DNA of 50,090 bases from Solirubrobacterales bacterium (GCA_027306855.1 DAHUYZ010000009.1:267-50356), one strand, 5' to 3'; counted from the stretch's first letter, positions 26,397 to 35,658 are shown. Notes: a model not told the origin generated them from the sequence alone. Translations and numbers: made by a program.

Positions 26397-27920
26397 ATGC
26401 CCGCGCTCTCAATCCTCATCTGGCTCCCGCTCGCATGCGGCCTGCTCGGCGCGCTTGCCGCCCGTCGCAACGAGCGGATACCCGGCATCGTGGCCCTGCT
26501 CGGCTGCACCGGCGCACTGGGCCTGGCGATCGCGTACCTCATCCAGTACGGCCCGGGCTCGAGCGGGCTGAAGGACGTGACCGATGTCGTGTGGATCTCC
26601 GAACTGGGGATCCATTACAAGCTCGGGCTCAGCGGGCTGAACGTGGCGCTCGTCGGGCTGACGGCGCTGCTGTTCTTCGCGGCGATCCTCGCGTCGAACC
26701 TGCGCTCGTGGGAACGTCCACGCCTCTTCTACTTCCACATGATGCTCGCCGAGTCGGCCGTGCTCGGCGCGTTCCTCGCCCAGGATCTCGCTTTGTTCGT
26801 GGCGTTCTTCGACCTGATGCTGATCCCCTTCTACTTCCTGATCGGCGGCTGGGGCACGGGGCCGGATCGCGTCAAAGCGACGATCAAGCTCGTCATCTAC
26901 ACGCTCGTCGGCTCGCTGCTGATGCTGGCCGCGGCGATCGCGACGGGTGTGCTCGCGGGCTCCCAGCACGGCCAGCACATCACGTTCGTGCTGTCGGCGC
27001 TTCAGGGCCTGCCGCTGAGCAGGGGCTCGCAGGAGTGGATCTTCCTGTTCTTCGCCGCCGCCTTCCTCGTGAAGATGCCGGCCTTCCCGCTGCACGGCTG
27101 GATGCCCGACGGCTACCGCGCGATGCCGATCGAGGTGCTGATGGTGTTCTCAGGCGTGCTCTCCAAGGTCGGCGCGTACGGCTTCCTGGCGATCGTTCTG
27201 CCGCTGTTCCCGCAGGCCTCAGCGCACTTCCAGACGCTGATGCTGGTCATCGCGCTGCTGTCGATCCTGTATGGGTCGGCGGTCGCGTTCACGCAGACCG
27301 ACGCGCGCCTGATCGCCGGCTACTCATCGGTCGCGCAGCTCGGCTTCATCACTTTCGGGATCTTCGCCCTGGACCCGCAGGGCGCTCAGGGGGCGCTGCT
27401 GCAGATGGTCAACCACGGGCTCGTGGTCGCACCGATCTTCTTCATCATCGCGCTGCTCGCGGCGCGCAGCGGCGGCTCGGAGGACATCCGCGACATGGGC
27501 GGGATCGCGCTGCGCGCGCCCGTGCTGGCCGTGGCGTTCTTGATCGTTGCGCTCGCCACGCTCGCGATGCCCGGCTCGGCCAACTTCGTAGGCGAGTTCC
27601 TGATCCTGCTGGGCGTGTTCAAAGCGAAGCTCGCGCTCGCCATCATCGCCTTCGCCGGCGTGGTTGCGGCGAGCGTGTACGCGCTGAGGCTGTTCATCCG
27701 CTCGATGCACAACCGCGTCGGCAGCGGTGTGCGCTCGCGCGAGATGACGCTCACCGACGGCGCTGTGCTTGTCCCCGTCCTAGCGGTGATTGTGCTGCTG
27801 GCCTTCTATCCGCAAGGGCTGCTGAAGCGCTCCGAAGCCTCTGTGGGCGCATCCGTCTCCGCTGCGCACATCGCGCTCACCGAGCCCCCACAAACGCTCG
27901 CCACCGCGGAAGAACCATGA
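26397..27920 (+). CDS. nuoM: NADH-quinone oxidoreductase subunit M (TM5 Glu is Asp)
   Basis: Middle antiporter-like proton-pumping subunit, 507 residues and about 14 helices. Key lysines are kept (FLVKMPAFPLHGW and GVLSKVGAYG). The TM5 position that is Glu in most NuoM (WEMMLVPMY type) reads FFDLMLIPFYF, so it is Asp139. The loop after HGWMPD is GYRAMP instead of the common AHxxAP. It starts seven bases after nuoL. Confidence 0.96.
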   Translation: MPALSILIWLPLACGLLGALAARRNERIPGIVALLGCTGALGLAIAYLIQYGPGSSGLKDVTDVVWISELGIHYKLGLSGLNVALVGLTALLFFAAILASNLRSWERPRLFYFHMMLAESAVLGAFLAQDLALFVAFFDLMLIPFYFLIGGWGTGPDRVKATIKLVIYTLVGSLLMLAAAIATGVLAGSQHGQHITFVLSALQGLPLSRGSQEWIFLFFAAAFLVKMPAFPLHGWMPDGYRAMPIEVLMVFSGVLSKVGAYGFLAIVLPLFPQASAHFQTLMLVIALLSILYGSAVAFTQTDARLIAGYSSVAQLGFITFGIFALDPQGAQGALLQMVNHGLVVAPIFFIIALLAARSGGSEDIRDMGGIALRAPVLAVAFLIVALATLAMPGSANFVGEFLILLGVFKAKLALAIIAFAGVVAASVYALRLFIRSMHNRVGSGVRSREMTLTDGAVLVPVLAVIVLLAFYPQGLLKRSEASVGASVSAAHIALTEPPQTLATAEEP

Positions 27921-29503
27921 CGATGCTCGCAACGACCGCCCTCAAAGGCCCCCACGTCGACTTCGCCGCGCTCTCGCCGCTGATCGCGCTGCTGGGAGGC
28001 GCGATCGTCGTGCTGATGGTCGGGCTGCTCGGCCCTCGCCGGCTGCGCGAGCTGTTCGTACCGGTACTTGCGCTCGTCGCGCTGGGAGCATCGATCGGCT
28101 TGACGATCTGGCGCTGGAACACGCCCGAGTCGGTCATCTCAGGCGCCTTGCGGGTAGATCGACTGTCGCTGACGCTCAACCTGGCGCTCGCCGCCGGAGG
28201 CATCGCCACCGTCTTACTCGCCTGGCGCTCGCGCGCCGTGCGGGAAGCGGCGCATGGCGAGCTCTACGCGATGTTGCTCACGACGATCGGCGGGATGGCG
28301 CTGCTCGCCGCCGCGCAGAACACGATCGCCGTGTTCCTGGGCCTCGAGCTGTTGTCGATCCCGCTGTACGTGATGTGCGCGAGTGAGATGCGTCGCGAGC
28401 GTTCGCTTGAGTCCGGGCTGAAGTACCTGATCGTCGGCTCGGTCGGCTCGGCGACGCTGCTGTACGGCCTTGCGCTCATCTACGGCGCGACGGGCGCCAC
28501 GGACTTCTCAGGGATTGCGAACGCCATCTCAAACGACGGCATGGCCTCCAACGCGATGGTGCTGAGCGGGATCGCGTTGTGCGTCGCGGGTCTCGCATTC
28601 AAGTCCTCGGTGGCGCCGTTCCACCAGTGGACGCCCGACGTGTACGAGGGGGCGCCGACCCCGATCACCGCGTTCATGGCGGTCGCCACGAAGGTCGCCT
28701 CGCTGGGCGTGCTGCTGCGGCTGTTCGACGTGGCGTTCATCGGCGCCCAGTCGAGCTGGGGGCCGGCGCTCGCCACGCTCGCCACGATCACGATCCTCGT
28801 CGGCAACGTCGGCGCGCTCGGCCAGTCCTCGCTGAAGCGGATGCTCGCCTACTCCTCGATCGCCCAGGCCGGCTACATACTCGCCGGCGTGGTCGTCTCC
28901 ACCGCGCTGGGGGCGCAGGCGACCGTGTTCTATCTGGCGGTCTACGTGTTCATGAACAAGGCGGCCTTCGCCGTGATCGTCGTGCGTGAGCGGGAGACCA
29001 ATCTCGGCGACAGCGTCCACGCGCTCGCCGGTCTCGGGGCGCGGGCGCCCTGGCTGGCCTGGCCGATGACCATCTGCATGCTCGGACTCGCCGGCATCCC
29101 GGGCACGGTCGGGTTCATCGGCAAGTTCCAGCTCATCCACGCGCTCGTGTCGGGCAACTACACCTGGCTGGCCATCGTGCTCGTCGTCGGCTCGATGATC
29201 TCGCTCGGCTACTACCTGCCGGTCATCGCCGCGATGTGGATGCGCCCGGCGCCCTCCCCGGCCAAGGCAGGCGCGCCCGGCGCGATCCCGGCGATCGCGG
29301 GCGGCTCGCAGGACCTTGACGACGACGACAATGCAAGCGACGATGGCAGCGACGGCGATGGCGAGGAGAACGCGAGCGGACGGTGGCCGGAGGTCGCATT
29401 CGTCGCGGTCCTGTCCGGAGCGACGACGATCTTCTTCGGCATCGTGCCCCAGCCGCTGTTCGACCTCGTCCACGGGGTCGGCAGCGCGCTTGGGTTGATG
29501 TGA
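27917..29503 (+). CDS. nuoN: NADH-quinone oxidoreductase subunit N with acidic insert
   Basis: Proximal antiporter-like subunit, 528 residues and about 14 helices. The TM5 Glu is kept (FLGLELLSIPLYV), as are the lysines in AFKSSVAPFHQW and VATKVASLG. Between the last two helices there is a hydrophilic insert of about 45 residues with a strongly acidic core (DLDDDDNASDDGSDGDGEEN). ATGA overlap with nuoM. It ends the operon; the oppositely oriented pepF gene ends one base away. Confidence 0.96.
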   Translation: MTMLATTALKGPHVDFAALSPLIALLGGAIVVLMVGLLGPRRLRELFVPVLALVALGASIGLTIWRWNTPESVISGALRVDRLSLTLNLALAAGGIATVLLAWRSRAVREAAHGELYAMLLTTIGGMALLAAAQNTIAVFLGLELLSIPLYVMCASEMRRERSLESGLKYLIVGSVGSATLLYGLALIYGATGATDFSGIANAISNDGMASNAMVLSGIALCVAGLAFKSSVAPFHQWTPDVYEGAPTPITAFMAVATKVASLGVLLRLFDVAFIGAQSSWGPALATLATITILVGNVGALGQSSLKRMLAYSSIAQAGYILAGVVVSTALGAQATVFYLAVYVFMNKAAFAVIVVRERETNLGDSVHALAGLGARAPWLAWPMTICMLGLAGIPGTVGFIGKFQLIHALVSGNYTWLAIVLVVGSMISLGYYLPVIAAMWMRPAPSPAKAGAPGAIPAIAGGSQDLDDDDNASDDGSDGDGEENASGRWPEVAFVAVLSGATTIFFGIVPQPLFDLVHGVGSALGLM

Positions 29504-29504
29504 G

Positions 29505-31382
29505 CTAGGCTCGCCCGGCGGCGCGCGCGGCCTCTTCGGCCTGGCCGAGCCGGCGCTCAACCAAGTCCAGCCCCGCGTCCCAGAAGCCGGGGTCGGCAAG
29601 ATCCACTTCCACGATCCTGCCGAGCTCCTCGGGGGAGCGCGAGCCGCCGGCGGCGAGCAGGTCGAGGTACTGCGGCACGAGCTCCTCGCCGCGCTGCTCG
29701 TAGCGCTCGTAGACCGCCAGCGCGAGCAGCTGGCCGTAGGCGTAGGCATAGACGTAGCCGGGCGAGCCGATGAAGTGCGGGACGTAGGACCACCACGTGC
29801 GATAGCCGTCGGTAATCTCGACGGAGTCGCCGAGCATGTCCGACTGGCTCTGCGCCCACAGCTCGCCGAAGCGCTCGACCGACAGCTCGCCCTGCTCGCG
29901 TCGCGCGGTGTGGGCGAGATCCTCGAAGCGGTTCATCGCGATCTGCCTGAAGACGGTTGCGATCTGGCCCTCGATGTTCTCGGCGAGCAGCGCAAGGCGC
30001 GAGGCAGGCGAGGAGTCCTCGTCGAGCAGCCTGCCGAAAACGATCGTCTCGCCGAACACCGACGCCGTCTCGGCGAGGGTCAAAGGAGTGTGCTGGTGGA
30101 AGATGCCCTGATCGGCGGCGAGCGCGAAATGAACGCCGTGGCCGAGCTCGTGCGCGAGCGTCAGCACGTCGCGGCGGCGAGAGGTGTAGTTGAGCATCAC
30201 ATACGGGTGTACCGATGGGACGGACGAGGCGCAGAACGCGCCGCCGCGCTTGGCGGGACGGACGGGCGCGTCTATGAAACGTTCATCGAAGAAGCGTCGC
30301 GCGACCTCGCCGAGCTTCGGCGAAAAGGAGGAGTAGCAGTCGAGCACGATCTCCCGGGCCTGGGCGAACGTGAAGGTGACCTCGTCGTCGGTGACGGCCG
30401 CCATGCGGTCATAGTCGGCGAGCCGGTCGATGCCGAGCAGCTTGGCCTTCAGGCGATACCAGCGCCGCGCCAGCCCATAGCGCGCCCTTACGGCCTCGAC
30501 GAGCGCGGCGACAGACTCATCGCTCGCCTCGTTGGAGAGGTTGCGGGCCGCCAGCCAGTGCGGATAGCGGCGCAAGCGGTCGTCGGTCGCCTTGTCCGCG
30601 AGAAGCGTGTTGAACGCGAACGCGCGCGTGCGCAGGCCGGGCGCGAGCGCCTGTGTGATCGCCTCCGCAGTCGTCCGCCGCAGCTCGCGATCCGGTAGCG
30701 CGAGCCGGCTGAGTGCGACGTCGAGCGCCACCTTCTGCTCCCGGCGTTCCACCGCGGGCCCCCGCATCGCCTGCGCCAGGCCAGACCGTCCGCCGGTCGT
30801 CTGGGTCGGCAACTCCACCTCGATCGCCGAGGTCAGCTCGTCGAACAGCCGCGACCACGCGCTCGAACCGGTCACCGACTTCTCGGCGAGGATCTTCTCC
30901 TCGGGCTCTGACAAGAGGTGATCGCGGTAGCGGCGCACGTTGCGCAGGTGGTGGGCACAGAAGTCCAGGCGCTCGTCCGCCAAGAGCGCCTCGGCCCGCT
31001 CGTCGGGCAGCGCGGCCCACTCCAGCTCGGCGAACAGCAGCAGCGTCTCGACCTGGGTGCCTCGCTCCTGGACCTCCTGCAGCAGCGCCCCATTGGCCGG
31101 ATCTGCCGTGTCAATCGAGAAGCGCAGACCAGCGTACGTGCCCGCGCGACTGACGAGCTCCTGAATCGCGGCCAGCTCGCGCATAGCATCCTCGAGACCG
31201 GCGCTGTCTAGCTCGCCGATCTTGCCCCCATGCTGCTCGGCGAAAGCTTCGGCACGAGTCAGAGCCTCATCGAGTTGACGCTTGACCCCCTCTTGGCCCT
31301 CACCATCGACGAGCGGGTCGAGGTTCCAGGCGGTCTGCTCCAGCTCGGGGTCGAGTGGGCCGGGAGGAGCTTCGGTGGACAT
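29505..31382 (-). CDS. pepF: Oligoendopeptidase F, M3 family metallopeptidase
   Basis: Cytoplasmic zinc peptidase that degrades short peptides; 625 residues. The HELGH zinc motif (LAHELGHGVHF) is followed by the downstream Glu ligand in LAETASVFGE. The C-terminal YVYAYAYGQLLAL and the N-terminal TAWNLDPL are typical of PepF. The ATG at 31382 lies eight bases after TAAGCT within an inverted repeat. The frame stays open further upstream, but that part lies inside the ABC permease gene and is not conserved. Confidence 0.95.
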   Translation of the reverse strand: MSTEAPPGPLDPELEQTAWNLDPLVDGEGQEGVKRQLDEALTRAEAFAEQHGGKIGELDSAGLEDAMRELAAIQELVSRAGTYAGLRFSIDTADPANGALLQEVQERGTQVETLLLFAELEWAALPDERAEALLADERLDFCAHHLRNVRRYRDHLLSEPEEKILAEKSVTGSSAWSRLFDELTSAIEVELPTQTTGGRSGLAQAMRGPAVERREQKVALDVALSRLALPDRELRRTTAEAITQALAPGLRTRAFAFNTLLADKATDDRLRRYPHWLAARNLSNEASDESVAALVEAVRARYGLARRWYRLKAKLLGIDRLADYDRMAAVTDDEVTFTFAQAREIVLDCYSSFSPKLGEVARRFFDERFIDAPVRPAKRGGAFCASSVPSVHPYVMLNYTSRRRDVLTLAHELGHGVHFALAADQGIFHQHTPLTLAETASVFGETIVFGRLLDEDSSPASRLALLAENIEGQIATVFRQIAMNRFEDLAHTARREQGELSVERFGELWAQSQSDMLGDSVEITDGYRTWWSYVPHFIGSPGYVYAYAYGQLLALAVYERYEQRGEELVPQYLDLLAAGGSRSPEELGRIVEVDLADPGFWDAGLDLVERRLGQAEEAARAAGRA

Positions 31383-31405
31383 GTGCTCGGAGCTTAGCCG
31401 AGCAC
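31383..31405. promoter_or_regulatory. pepF promoter: -10 TAAGCT flanked by an 8-base inverted repeat
   Basis: Arms GTGCTCGG and CCGAGCAC, perfect, surround a 7-base centre that contains the putative -10 box (TAAGCT on the minus strand, 31391-31396). The right end touches the pepF ATG. It could be an operator or a hairpin that ends the upstream ABC permease transcript, whose stop is 22 bases away. Confidence 0.5.
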
Positions 31406-31426
31406 TACGGCCCTCGATCCCGGACG

Positions 31427-33853
31427 CTACTCTCCCGCGAGCGCCTGGAGCAAATCGAGCCGCGCGGCTCGGCGCGCCGGCAGCTGAGCCGCGAGCAGGC
31501 CGGCGAGCGCCGCCACCACGAGCAGGATCGCGAGCGTGCCGAGCGGGATCGACTGGACGAAACCCGAACCCGACAGCGCAAAGGTCGTGACGAGCACGGC
31601 GCCGACCACACCGATCACGAGGCCCAGCACGCCGCCGATCAGCGAGGTGATGACCGACTCGTAGCGGATCATCTGGCGCACCTGCCGGCGTGAGGTGCCG
31701 ATCGCGCGCAGCATCCCCAGCTCGCGCGTGCGCTCGTAGATCGAGAGCACTAGCGTGTTGACGATCCCGAACAACGACACGATCACAGACAGGGCGAGCA
31801 GCACGTAGATCAAGGCGAGCAGCGTGTTGATCTGTTCGCCCTCTTCCTGCTTGAACTGCGCGGCGGTGCGGGACTTGGCCTGGGGAAAGCCCTGAGCGAG
31901 CACCCTGTCCACCACGGGCTGCACCTGAGCATTGCTGACCCCCGGCGCGTACTTGACGAAGTCGAGCGCGTCTTCGCGTTGCCCAAACGCGGCTCGCGCG
32001 AGCGCCAGCGAGATCGTCATGTTGCCCAGCAGGCGTGTCCTGTCGGTCACGATGCCGCTCACGATCAAGCTCACATGGCGTTCGGTCGGCGTGAGCAGCG
32101 TGACCGTCTGCCCGACCTTCAGGCGATGGGATTTTGCGTAGCCTTCGGACACGATCGCCCCGTTCGCTTCGAGCGCTTGCAGCGTCGCGCTCGAACCCTG
32201 CTTCCATTCGATTCGGTACACCTGCCCGAACGTCGCGGGATCGACCGCCGTGATCGTCGCGTTTTCACTCGATCCGCGCGGCCGCCCGACCGTGAAGGCG
32301 ATCGGCGTCACCGTCGCGATGCCCGGGACTCTACGCAGGGCGGGGGCGATCAGCGCCGGTATCCCCTGTTCGCGTCCACCTGACTGTGAGCTCTCGACGA
32401 TCAGGTTGCCCGCGAACGAGCGGCTGACAGCCTGGTCGATCGTCGCCTTCGTGCCGTCGGCGAGCACCGCCACGAACGCCACCAGCGCGAGGCCGACGGT
32501 CAACGCGGCGGCCGTCACCATCGTGCGTCCGGGCTGGCGGATCGCGTTCTCCCGCGCCAGGCGCCCGGTGATCCCGCGCCAGGCGACGAGCGCGCCGACG
32601 GCGCGGGCGAGCGCCGGGACGACGCGCGGGCGCCACCGCAACCAACGGCGGCGAGGCAGCTCTACCCCCTCGCGCATGGCTGCGATCGGCGGCACGCGCG
32701 TGGCCCGCCGTGCCGGCAGCAGGCTCGCGAGCAGCGTGACGCCGAGGCCGACGAGCAGCGAGACGACGATCGTGCGCGTGTGGAGCACCGTGCCGCTCGT
32801 AGGCAGATCTGCCCCAAAGCTCTTGAACAGCTCGTCGAGCGCGGGCGCCAGCAGGATGCCGCCGAGCAGCCCAAGCGCAGCTCCGCCGACGCCGAGCAGC
32901 GCGCCTTCGAAGAGAACGCTGCGCAGGATCTGGCGACGTGAGGACCCGAGCGTGCGCAGTAGGCCGAACTCGCGCGTACGCTGGGCGACCGTGATCGAGA
33001 AGGTGTTGAAGATGATGAACGCCCCGACGAATAGGGCAACATAGGCGAAGATCAGCAGGAACGTGCGCAGGAAGCTGAGGTTTTCTTCGAGAGTTGTCGT
33101 CTCCTTGGCCGCCTGCTGCGCGCCCGTGCGCACTTCGACGGTCGACGGCAGCACGGCGCGGATGCGCGCCCGCAGCGCTTGCGGTGTGACCCCCGATCGC
33201 GCCGCCACGTCGAGCTGGGAGTAGCGGCCCAGCTCGCCTGTGACCCTTTGCGCCTCGCCCAGCAGCAGGACGGCCGCGGCAGCGCCGCCGAAGGACTGGG
33301 CGCCCCCGTACTGCACGATCCCCACGATCGTGTAGCGGCGCGCCACGGCGGAGCCGGCGACGACGATTTGCCGGCCGAGCTTCAAGCTTGTGCGTTCGGC
33401 CGTGAACTGGTCGATCGCGGCCTCTCCCGCGCCGGCCGGCAAGCGGCCGGAGACAGGCGAGAACGACTCGAAGCGCTTTGGCACGACACTCGCGACGAAG
33501 GCCGGGGCGCCGCCCGTCGTCAGACGCTTGCCGTGCGTATCGAGCAGCGCGGCGAACTCAAAGATCGAGCCGGACGCTTCCGCCACGCCCGGCACGGAGC
33601 GCACGCGCGCGAGCATCGCTTCGTCGATCGGGGATACCTGTGAGCGAACGCGGCTGCCGAGACGCTGCGACGGTGTGACGACGACGTCGTGACCCTTGTT
33701 CGCAATCGTGAAGATCCCCGCAAACGCGCTGTTGATCGTGTCGGTGAGGATGTAGGTGCCGGACATGAGAGCCACGCCCAGCGCTATCGCGACGGCGGTC
33801 AGGATCACACGCAACTTGCGCTGCAGAAAGCCGCGCAAGAGCAGATCGAGCAT
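31427..33853 (-). CDS. ABC transporter permease, FtsX/MacB-type with two FtsX domains
   Basis: Membrane permease of 808 residues for a type VII (LolCDE/MacB-like) ABC system. The architecture is one helix, an extracellular MacB-PCD domain (about residues 40-220), three helices with the FtsX motif FGLLRTLGSSRRQI, then a second periplasmic domain and three helices with ERTRELGMLRAIGTSRRQV. Such systems move lipids, lipoproteins or peptides, or transmit force outward. The substrate is unknown. The ATG overlaps the ATPase stop as TGATG. Confidence 0.93.
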   Translation of the reverse strand: MLDLLLRGFLQRKLRVILTAVAIALGVALMSGTYILTDTINSAFAGIFTIANKGHDVVVTPSQRLGSRVRSQVSPIDEAMLARVRSVPGVAEASGSIFEFAALLDTHGKRLTTGGAPAFVASVVPKRFESFSPVSGRLPAGAGEAAIDQFTAERTSLKLGRQIVVAGSAVARRYTIVGIVQYGGAQSFGGAAAAVLLLGEAQRVTGELGRYSQLDVAARSGVTPQALRARIRAVLPSTVEVRTGAQQAAKETTTLEENLSFLRTFLLIFAYVALFVGAFIIFNTFSITVAQRTREFGLLRTLGSSRRQILRSVLFEGALLGVGGAALGLLGGILLAPALDELFKSFGADLPTSGTVLHTRTIVVSLLVGLGVTLLASLLPARRATRVPPIAAMREGVELPRRRWLRWRPRVVPALARAVGALVAWRGITGRLARENAIRQPGRTMVTAAALTVGLALVAFVAVLADGTKATIDQAVSRSFAGNLIVESSQSGGREQGIPALIAPALRRVPGIATVTPIAFTVGRPRGSSENATITAVDPATFGQVYRIEWKQGSSATLQALEANGAIVSEGYAKSHRLKVGQTVTLLTPTERHVSLIVSGIVTDRTRLLGNMTISLALARAAFGQREDALDFVKYAPGVSNAQVQPVVDRVLAQGFPQAKSRTAAQFKQEEGEQINTLLALIYVLLALSVIVSLFGIVNTLVLSIYERTRELGMLRAIGTSRRQVRQMIRYESVITSLIGGVLGLVIGVVGAVLVTTFALSGSGFVQSIPLGTLAILLVVAALAGLLAAQLPARRAARLDLLQALAGE

Positions 33854-34599
33854 CAGTCGCCGGACTTCACTCGCTCGAGCGCCGCCTCGACGCTCGACCC
33901 GTCGCCGTCGTGCGCCACGCGACCGTCCGAGAGCAGGATCAAGCGATCGGCGAATCCCGCCGCGTGCGCCTCGTGCGTGACCATCACGACCGTCTGGCTG
34001 AAGTCGTCGACCGCTTGACGCAGCAGCGCAAGCACGTCGCCGGAGGCCTTTGAGTCGAGATTGCCGGTCGGCTCGTCGGCGAACACGACCGCCGGGCGTG
34101 AGATCAGCGCGCGCGCTACGGCAACGCGCTGTTGCTGTCCGCCCGAGAGCTCCGCGGGCCGGTGGCTGAGACGATCGCGAATCCCGATCGTGTCGATCAG
34201 TCGATCGAACCACTCGCGCTCTGGCTTGCGCCCGGCGATCGACAAGGGCAGCAGGATGTTCTCCTGCGCGCTGAGCACCGGCAGCAGGTTGAACGTCTGG
34301 AAGATGAACCCGACGCGGTCGCGACGCAGCAGCGTGAGACGGCGGTCGTCCAGCCCCGTCAGCTCGGTGCCGTCGAGCGTCACCGTCCCCGATGTCGGCC
34401 GGTCGAGGCCCGCGAGTATGTGCATGAGCGTCGACTTGCCCGACCCCGACGGTCCCATGATCGCGGCGAAGCGCCCGCGCGCGAACTGGACCGTCACATC
34501 GGTCAGGGCCTCAACGGCGGCGGGCCCTTCGCCGTAGCGCCGGCAGACCGAATCAGCCGCGACGATCTTGTCCTGAAGGTTAGAGTCAGCGGCACTCAC
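33853..34599 (-). CDS. ABC transporter ATP-binding protein, LolD/MacB type
   Basis: Cytoplasmic ATPase partner of the FtsX-type permease, 248 residues. Walker A is GPSGSGKST, the signature is LSGGQQQR, Walker B is [13 protein letters not shown] and the switch His is [20 protein letters not shown] is typical of the LolD/MacB branch. I chose GTG 34599: TACACT ends seven bases upstream and no ribosome binding site is present. The frame continues to 34740 but that part is not protein-like. Confidence 0.95.
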   Translation of the reverse strand: MSAADSNLQDKIVAADSVCRRYGEGPAAVEALTDVTVQFARGRFAAIMGPSGSGKSTLMHILAGLDRPTSGTVTLDGTELTGLDDRRLTLLRRDRVGFIFQTFNLLPVLSAQENILLPLSIAGRKPEREWFDRLIDTIGIRDRLSHRPAELSGGQQQRVAVARALISRPAVVFADEPTGNLDSKASGDVLALLRQAVDDFSQTVVMVTHEAHAAGFADRLILLSDGRVAHDGDGSSVEAALERVKSGD

Positions 34600-34606
34600 T
34601 GACGCG

Positions 34607-34612
34607 AGTGTA
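34607..34612 (-). promoter_or_regulatory. -10 box for the ABC ATPase gene (TACACT, 7 bases before GTG)
   Basis: TACACT, then seven bases, then GTG with no ribosome binding site: the textbook spacing for a leaderless transcript. It is divergent from thyX. Confidence 0.5.
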
Positions 34613-34629
34613 GTGGTCGCATCGCGCGC

Positions 34630-34653
34630 GGCATGCGCGCCGGCATGCGCGCC
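34630..34653. repeat. Perfect tandem 12-mer (GGCATGCGCGCC) between divergent promoters
   Basis: Two identical 12-base units in direct contact, in the 135-base region between the ABC ATPase and thyX starts. Each unit contains GCATGC and GGCGCGCC-like palindromic parts. It could be a short slippage repeat or a regulator site. Confidence 0.5.
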
Positions 34654-34718
34654 CCGGCGAAAGACGAGGCGACAAGGACGCACCTCGCTCGGCGCGCGGA
34701 GACGCCCGACCGGCGGTG

Positions 34719-34724
34719 TAGCAT
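34719..34724 (+). promoter_or_regulatory. -10 box for thyX (TAGCAT)
   Basis: TAGCAT ends ten bases before the thyX ATG; a start about seven bases downstream would leave a leader of only a few bases. Confidence 0.4.
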
Positions 34725-34734
34725 CGCCGCTCCC

Positions 34735-35565
34735 ATGCACGAAACGACCCCCAAGGTCTTCCTGATCGCAAGGCCGTCAGTCGACCTCGACGGCATGCGC
34801 GGCTACCTGCGCGAGGTCGGCGGGGAGTCGTGGTTGGACCGACGGCTGGCCGAGGTTGACGGGGAGTCCAGCGATGGAGAGACGACCGGCGCCGGGTCAC
34901 GAGGCGCACTGAACAGCGGCGAAGCTCTCGTCGAGTTCGGCGGCAGGGCCTGCTATCGCAGCTGGGAGCCTGGCCTGAACCCGAACGTCACAAAGGTCAG
35001 GACAGACAGGCGCGAGTACTTCGCGAACATATTGCGCAGCGGCCACGGCAGCGTCTTGGAGCACGCGAACTGGTCGTTCGCGCTGAGGGACGTGAGCAGA
35101 GTCTTTACGCACGAGCTGGTCAGGCATCGCGCCGGCTCGGCATTCAGCCAGGAGAGCCTGCGCTACGTGCGCCTCGCCGACATCGGCTTTCGCGTGCCAC
35201 CCGCCCTGGAGCCGATGCGCGAGCAGGTGCTCGCGATCGTCGAGCAACTTGAGCAGCTGCAGGTAAGCGCCGCCAAGGCGCTCGGGATCGACGAACAGGG
35301 CGTGCCCTTTCACGTCAAGAAGGAGGTCACCTCCGCCCTGCGCCGACTCGCCCCGATCGGGCTCTCGACCGACATCGTCTGGACCGCGAACGCGCGTACG
35401 TTGCGCCACGTGATCGAGATGCGCACCGCCGAGGGCGCCGAGGAGGAGCTGCGGCTCGTGTTCGACCAGGTCGCCAGGATCATGCAGGCCGAGGCGCCCA
35501 ACCTGTTCGGAGACTTCACCCGCCGGGACGACGGGTCGTGGGCGCCCGAGCACCACAAGGTCTGA
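34735..35565 (+). CDS. thyX: Flavin-dependent thymidylate synthase
   Basis: Makes dTMP from dUMP using methylenetetrahydrofolate and FAD/NADPH; 276 residues. The ThyX signature region is LVRHRAGSAFSQESLRYVR, with one residue more between RHR and Ser than the usual RHRX7S. CYRSWEPG and RSGHGSVLEHANWSFA are the conserved flavin/substrate regions near the N-terminus. A hydrophilic insert (DGESSDGETTGAGSRG) lies around residues 42-57. Start at the ATG after TAGCAT; the longer frame from 34633 is unsupported. Confidence 0.94.
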   Translation: MHETTPKVFLIARPSVDLDGMRGYLREVGGESWLDRRLAEVDGESSDGETTGAGSRGALNSGEALVEFGGRACYRSWEPGLNPNVTKVRTDRREYFANILRSGHGSVLEHANWSFALRDVSRVFTHELVRHRAGSAFSQESLRYVRLADIGFRVPPALEPMREQVLAIVEQLEQLQVSAAKALGIDEQGVPFHVKKEVTSALRRLAPIGLSTDIVWTANARTLRHVIEMRTAEGAEEELRLVFDQVARIMQAEAPNLFGDFTRRDDGSWAPEHHKV

Positions 35566-35658
35566 CACATAGACGACCAGGGAGTCGCAGAACAAGCCGA
35601 CACCGACGGCGAGCCGTTGGTGAAGGACGCAGCATCGCGTCGCCCCGCCGCTTCCTGG

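Noticed and set aside
26435-27916. Long upstream extension of the nuoN frame
   Set aside because: It lies inside nuoM in another frame and reads as Arg-rich shadow; the true start is the ATGA overlap at 27917.
31383-32207. Long upstream extension of the pepF frame
   Set aside because: It lies inside the ABC permease gene, with no conserved content.
34630-34653. CRISPR-like or satellite repeat
   Set aside because: Only two 12-base units with no spacers; no cas genes in the window.
34600-34740. Longer N-terminus for the LolD-like ATPase
   Set aside because: It would overlap the thyX promoter and start and is not protein-like; the GTG at 34599 fits the -10 box.
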